Source: Thermoplasmata archaeon (GTDB lineage Archaea > Thermoplasmatota > Thermoplasmata > Lutacidiplasmatales > UBA184). From it: DNA of 24,262 bases. Below the pieces are notes generated by a model. That model was not told where the DNA came from. It was given only the letters and a program-made list of their open reading frames with translations, and did not search any database. Made by a program: the position numbers and the translations under genes. Shown here piece by piece: positions 21,775 to 24,262 of this stretch. Position 1 is the stretch's first letter. Each line of letters begins with the position of its first letter. The stretch covers positions 1 through 24,262 of the forward strand of contig JASHVA010000095.1 in assembly GCA_030039715.1 (NCBI GenBank), written 5' to 3'.

Positions 21775-22613
21775 AGCACCCGCCGGTCGAAGCCGTCGGG
21801 CGGGAGCTCGAGACCCATCTTCGCCGTCAGCGCGGAGACTTCCTGGACGTACCGCGCCCGGGCCTCCTCGTTCGTCCAGCGCTTCAGGCCGAACTCGATG
21901 GCGCGCCGGCTCGTCGCCGAGTTCGAGTGGCCGAACATGTCGAGCGCCCGGGGGTACCATTTCTGGATCGCTCCCTGGGCCTCCTCCTTCGAGCCGGTGT
22001 ACTTCGCGCCGTCCTGGACCATGCGTCGCAGCACGCTCGCGCCGAAGTTCAGGTGGAGCTGCTCCTCGCTCAGCATGAGGGGCATCGCCCGCGCGAGCGG
22101 GCCGTACGAACACTCCTGGAAGGCGCGCAGCTGGTAGACGCCGACCCGGTCGACGAAGCAGGTGAACGCCCCGACGTCGGCCCAGGTGTCGAACTTCATG
22201 TTGAACGCGTCGAGCTTGTGCTCGCCCTCGCGCTTCGCGAGCAGCTCGTCGATGTACCGCTGCCCCTCCTCGCCGAAGTCGCGGAGGATGCGGCACGCCT
22301 GGAGACCGTGGCGGGCCTCGTCCGCCACGATCCGCGACTCGATCCAGCGGTCCTCGAGCGTCGGTGCCGAGTCGAGCCAAGGCCGGTGCTGCTGGATGGA
22401 GGCGAACTCGGTGTCCGCCTGGACGACCATCAGCTTCACGATCAGCTTCGCCATCTCGGGCTCGAGCTCCTCGGCCGTCTCGTACTTGTGCGCGCCCGCG
22501 GCGCTCCCCCACAGGATCTCGCGGACCGGGACGACCGTCCCACCGTCCTTCAGGCTCGGGGAGCCGGCCCGCGTGGGGGCCGGGGCGCTCGGCGCCGGAG
22601 TGGGCTCCGCCAT
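21771..22613 (-). CDS. PaaA-like ferritin-like diiron oxygenase subunit
   Basis: Protein of 280 residues of the phenylacetyl-CoA epoxidase catalytic-subunit (PaaA) family. Diiron ligands can be placed at Glu69 (ADTEFAS), Glu99 and His102 (DEARH), and Glu184 with His187 (SEEQLH), with a further acidic ligand likely in TWADVGAFTCFVDR (143-156). The stretches TWADVGA, CSYGPLARAM and KWYPRALDMFG match E. coli PaaA closely. PaaA normally works with PaaB, PaaC and reductase PaaE; none of these is in the window. The first 30 residues are Pro/Ala/Ser-rich. The gene follows the enoyl-CoA hydratase by 23 nt and is probably cotranscribed. It could oxidise an aromatic or other acyl-CoA, but a related diiron enzyme with a different substrate cannot be excluded. 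Confidence 0.82.
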   Translation of the reverse strand: MAEPTPAPSAPAPTRAGSPSLKDGGTVVPVREILWGSAAGAHKYETAEELEPEMAKLIVKLMVVQADTEFASIQQHRPWLDSAPTLEDRWIESRIVADEARHGLQACRILRDFGEEGQRYIDELLAKREGEHKLDAFNMKFDTWADVGAFTCFVDRVGVYQLRAFQECSYGPLARAMPLMLSEEQLHLNFGASVLRRMVQDGAKYTGSKEEAQGAIQKWYPRALDMFGHSNSATSRRAIEFGLKRWTNEEARARYVQEVSALTAKMGLELPPDGFDRRVL

Positions 22614-22636
22614 GGCTCTTCGCGAAAACGAAGGCC

Positions 22637-23419
22637 CTAACGTCCCTTAAAGTTGGGCTTCCGCTTCTCCGTGAACGCGGTCAAGCCTTCCTTCGCGTCC
22701 TCGGTGACGAAGAGCCGGTTCTGCAGCTCGCGCTCGAGCGCGAGACCCGCGGTGAGCGGCATCTCCACGCCCTCGACGACCGAGCGCTTGATCAGGCTGA
22801 CCGCGCGGGCCGGGCCGTGGGCGAGCGTGGTCGCGTACGCCTGCACGTCGTGGGCGAAGCTCTCCTTGGGGTAGACGTAGTTCACGAGCCCGACCGCGAG
22901 CGCCTCGTCGGGCGAGAGGCGCTTCCCCGTCACCATCATGTCGAGCGCGCGGGCCGTCCCGATGAGCCGGGGCAGGCGCTGCGTGCCCCCGGTCCCGGGG
23001 AGGACGCCGAGGGTCACCTCGGGAAGGCCGATGAGGCCGGCATCCTTCGCCATCACGCGCAGGTCGCAGGCGAGCGCGATCTCGAGTCCGCCGCCGACGG
23101 TGTGCCCGCTGAGCGCGGCGACGACGAGCTTCGGCGTCTTCGCGAACTTGTCGAGGGTCTCCTGGCAGAAGAGGCAGAACATCGCCTTGAAGTCGGGCGT
23201 GCTCTTCTTCAGCATCTCGATGTCGGCCCCGGCGCTGAAGAACCCGGGGACCGTGCTCGCGAGGACGATCACGCGCGCCTCCTCGTCGAACCGGAACTCA
23301 TCGATCGCCGCGTTGAGCTCCTTCATCATCTCGAGGTCGTAGGTGTTCGCCTTCGGCTTCCCGATCTCGATGTACCCGACGTGGTCGTCGACGCGCGTCC
23401 GGATGAACTGACCCTGCAT
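22637..23419 (-). CDS. Enoyl-CoA hydratase (crotonase family)
   Basis: Protein of 260 residues that adds water to 2-enoyl-CoA in fatty-acid or aromatic-CoA breakdown. The oxyanion-hole segments are FSAGADIEML (61-70) and SGHTVGGGLE (104-113). Glu113 and Glu134 (LPEV) match the two catalytic glutamates of rat crotonase (Glu144, Glu164), so hydratase activity rather than isomerase-only is likely. LGVLPGTGGTQRLPRLIG and the C-terminal EGLTAFTEKRKPNFKG are typical. I chose the ATG at 23419 because GGTGGAGGG lies 3 nt upstream as a Shine-Dalgarno sequence; the open frame continues upstream to 23461 but is Gly/Pro-rich and poorly family-like. It is the first gene of a likely pair with the PaaA-like gene. 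Confidence 0.93.
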   Translation of the reverse strand: MQGQFIRTRVDDHVGYIEIGKPKANTYDLEMMKELNAAIDEFRFDEEARVIVLASTVPGFFSAGADIEMLKKSTPDFKAMFCLFCQETLDKFAKTPKLVVAALSGHTVGGGLEIALACDLRVMAKDAGLIGLPEVTLGVLPGTGGTQRLPRLIGTARALDMMVTGKRLSPDEALAVGLVNYVYPKESFAHDVQAYATTLAHGPARAVSLIKRSVVEGVEMPLTAGLALERELQNRLFVTEDAKEGLTAFTEKRKPNFKGR

Positions 23420-23489
23420 GCTCCCTCCACCGCCCTCGCCGGGCGGCGTGTCCGACCGCACTCCTCGGGGCGGATAACGCCGACGCCCG

Positions 23490-24185
23490 TTACCGCCGGG
23501 CCGGCCGCTCTTCGACGGTCCCGTCGGCGTGCCCGACGAGCACGGCCGACGCCATCCCCACGAAGATCCCGACCTCCACGACGCCGGTCGGCGCGCGCAG
23601 GCGGGCGAGAGTCGCGGCCGGGTCCACGACCGGCGCGTGCGGGGCGGCGTCGAGGATCTCGTTCACGTTGTCGGTGACGAACGGCCGCCGATCTTCGGTG
23701 AGCCGGACCCGGGCGTCGAATCCCTCCGCGGCGAACCGTTCCGCGAGCACCGACGCGGCGAACGGCACCACCTCCACGGGGATCGGGTGCCGCTCCCCGA
23801 GATGGGCGACGAGCTTCGTCGGGTCGACGAGGATGACGAGCTCCCGCGAGAGGCCGGCGAGGAGCTTCTCGCGTAGGAGGGCGCCGCCACCCCCCTTCGT
23901 GAGCGCGAGGGCCGGCGTCACCTCGTCCGCCCCGTCGAGCATGAGGTCGAAGCGGTCCCCGGCGCGGAGGGGACGGACAGCGAGTCCGACCGAGCGCGCG
24001 AGCTCCTCCGTCGCGCGGGAGCTCGCGACGCAGTCGAAGGCCGTACCGGGGAACCGGGCGGCGATCGCGCGGACGGCCTCCGCCGCCGTCGAGCCGGTGC
24101 CGAGCGCGAGGCGCATCCCCGGGCGGATCCGCTCGACCCCCCGACGTGCCGCGGCGCGCTTCGCGGCGAGGAGGTCGTCCGCCAC
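23490..24185 (-). CDS. rpiA: Ribose-5-phosphate isomerase A
   Basis: Enzyme of 231 residues that interconverts ribose 5-phosphate and ribulose 5-phosphate. Motifs: LALGTGSTAAEAV (27-39) for phosphate, ASSRATEELA (54-63), LMLDGADEV (81-89) with Asp84 and Asp87, KGGGGALLREKLLA (97-110) with Lys97 and the catalytic-base Glu106. Length is normal. The GTG start at 24185 fits the TATA-like box centred 25 nt upstream, a leaderless arrangement. With transketolase and transaldolase about 8 kb away it would supply the non-oxidative pentose phosphate pathway; ribulose-phosphate 3-epimerase is not in the window. Confidence 0.95.
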   Translation of the reverse strand: MADDLLAAKRAAARRGVERIRPGMRLALGTGSTAAEAVRAIAARFPGTAFDCVASSRATEELARSVGLAVRPLRAGDRFDLMLDGADEVTPALALTKGGGGALLREKLLAGLSRELVILVDPTKLVAHLGERHPIPVEVVPFAASVLAERFAAEGFDARVRLTEDRRPFVTDNVNEILDAAPHAPVVDPAATLARLRAPTGVVEVGIFVGMASAVLVGHADGTVEERPARR

Positions 24186-24204
24186 GCTCCGCGGGAGCGG
24201 TTCC

Positions 24205-24216
24205 GGCTATTCAACC
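24205..24216 (-). promoter_or_regulatory. TATA-like box of rpiA
   Basis: On the minus strand GGTTGAATAGCC is centred 25 nt before the GTG start, so the transcript should begin at or next to the start codon. Confidence 0.5.
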
Positions 24217-24262
24217 CGTCGGGCCCGGCTCCGTCACGGATAAGACGGAGGACCCCTCCCCT

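Noticed and set aside
1..24262. CRISPR arrays, insertion sequences, integrases, toxin-antitoxin or defence genes
   Set aside because: No regularly spaced direct repeats, transposase or integrase motifs, or known defence domains were seen on either strand.

Overview
The window is archaeal DNA from a high-GC genome, most probably an uncultured member of the Thermoplasmatota. The evidence is an archaeal RNA polymerase subunit K gene, a DUF357 gene next to a translin-family gene, an archaeal-type TrmI, a split two-subunit transketolase, a mevalonate-pathway decarboxylase, a solitary 5S rRNA gene, and an M1 aminopeptidase very like the tricorn-interacting factors F2/F3 of Thermoplasma. Many genes have a TATA-like box about 25-32 nt before the start codon, which fits leaderless or nearly leaderless archaeal transcripts. 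A few start codons instead carry a clear Shine-Dalgarno sequence.

Layout: 1-1250 (minus) holds an incomplete membrane-protein gene with an apparent frameshift, and trmI. 1444-1517 is tRNA-Gly(GCC). 1606-7742 (plus) holds a prolyl-iminopeptidase-like hydrolase, an ABC ATPase with a large double-FtsX permease, a zinc ribbon with a polyproline tail, a methyltransferase and a SnoaL-like protein. 7803-9324 (minus) holds a small two-helix membrane protein and an MthK-like potassium channel. About 9600-11960 is a lower-GC stretch with different codon use. It carries two divergent exported or anchored proteins, one of which I recognise as a glutamic peptidase of the G1 (eqolisin) family. 12051-12308 is rpoK.

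12305-17477 (minus) holds mtnP, a translin-family gene, DUF357, transaldolase, transketolase C and N subunits and endonuclease IV. 5S rRNA follows at 17532-17654 (minus), then the aminopeptidase (plus, to 20204). A PaaI-like thioesterase (minus) and a diphosphomevalonate-decarboxylase-family gene (plus) diverge from one small promoter region. A PaaA-like diiron protein, an enoyl-CoA hydratase and rpiA (all minus) end the window.

Functional threads: rpiA, the split transketolase and transaldolase supply most of a non-oxidative pentose phosphate pathway, although the transketolase has unusual residues at three normally conserved catalytic positions. The prolyl-iminopeptidase-like hydrolase and the F2/F3-like aminopeptidase could act in peptide degradation downstream of the proteasome or tricorn. 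PaaA-like protein plus enoyl-CoA hydratase suggests acyl-CoA or aromatic-CoA metabolism. I see no CRISPR array, insertion sequence, integrase or defence system. The best candidates for something unusual are the G1-peptidase island and the divergent transketolase.
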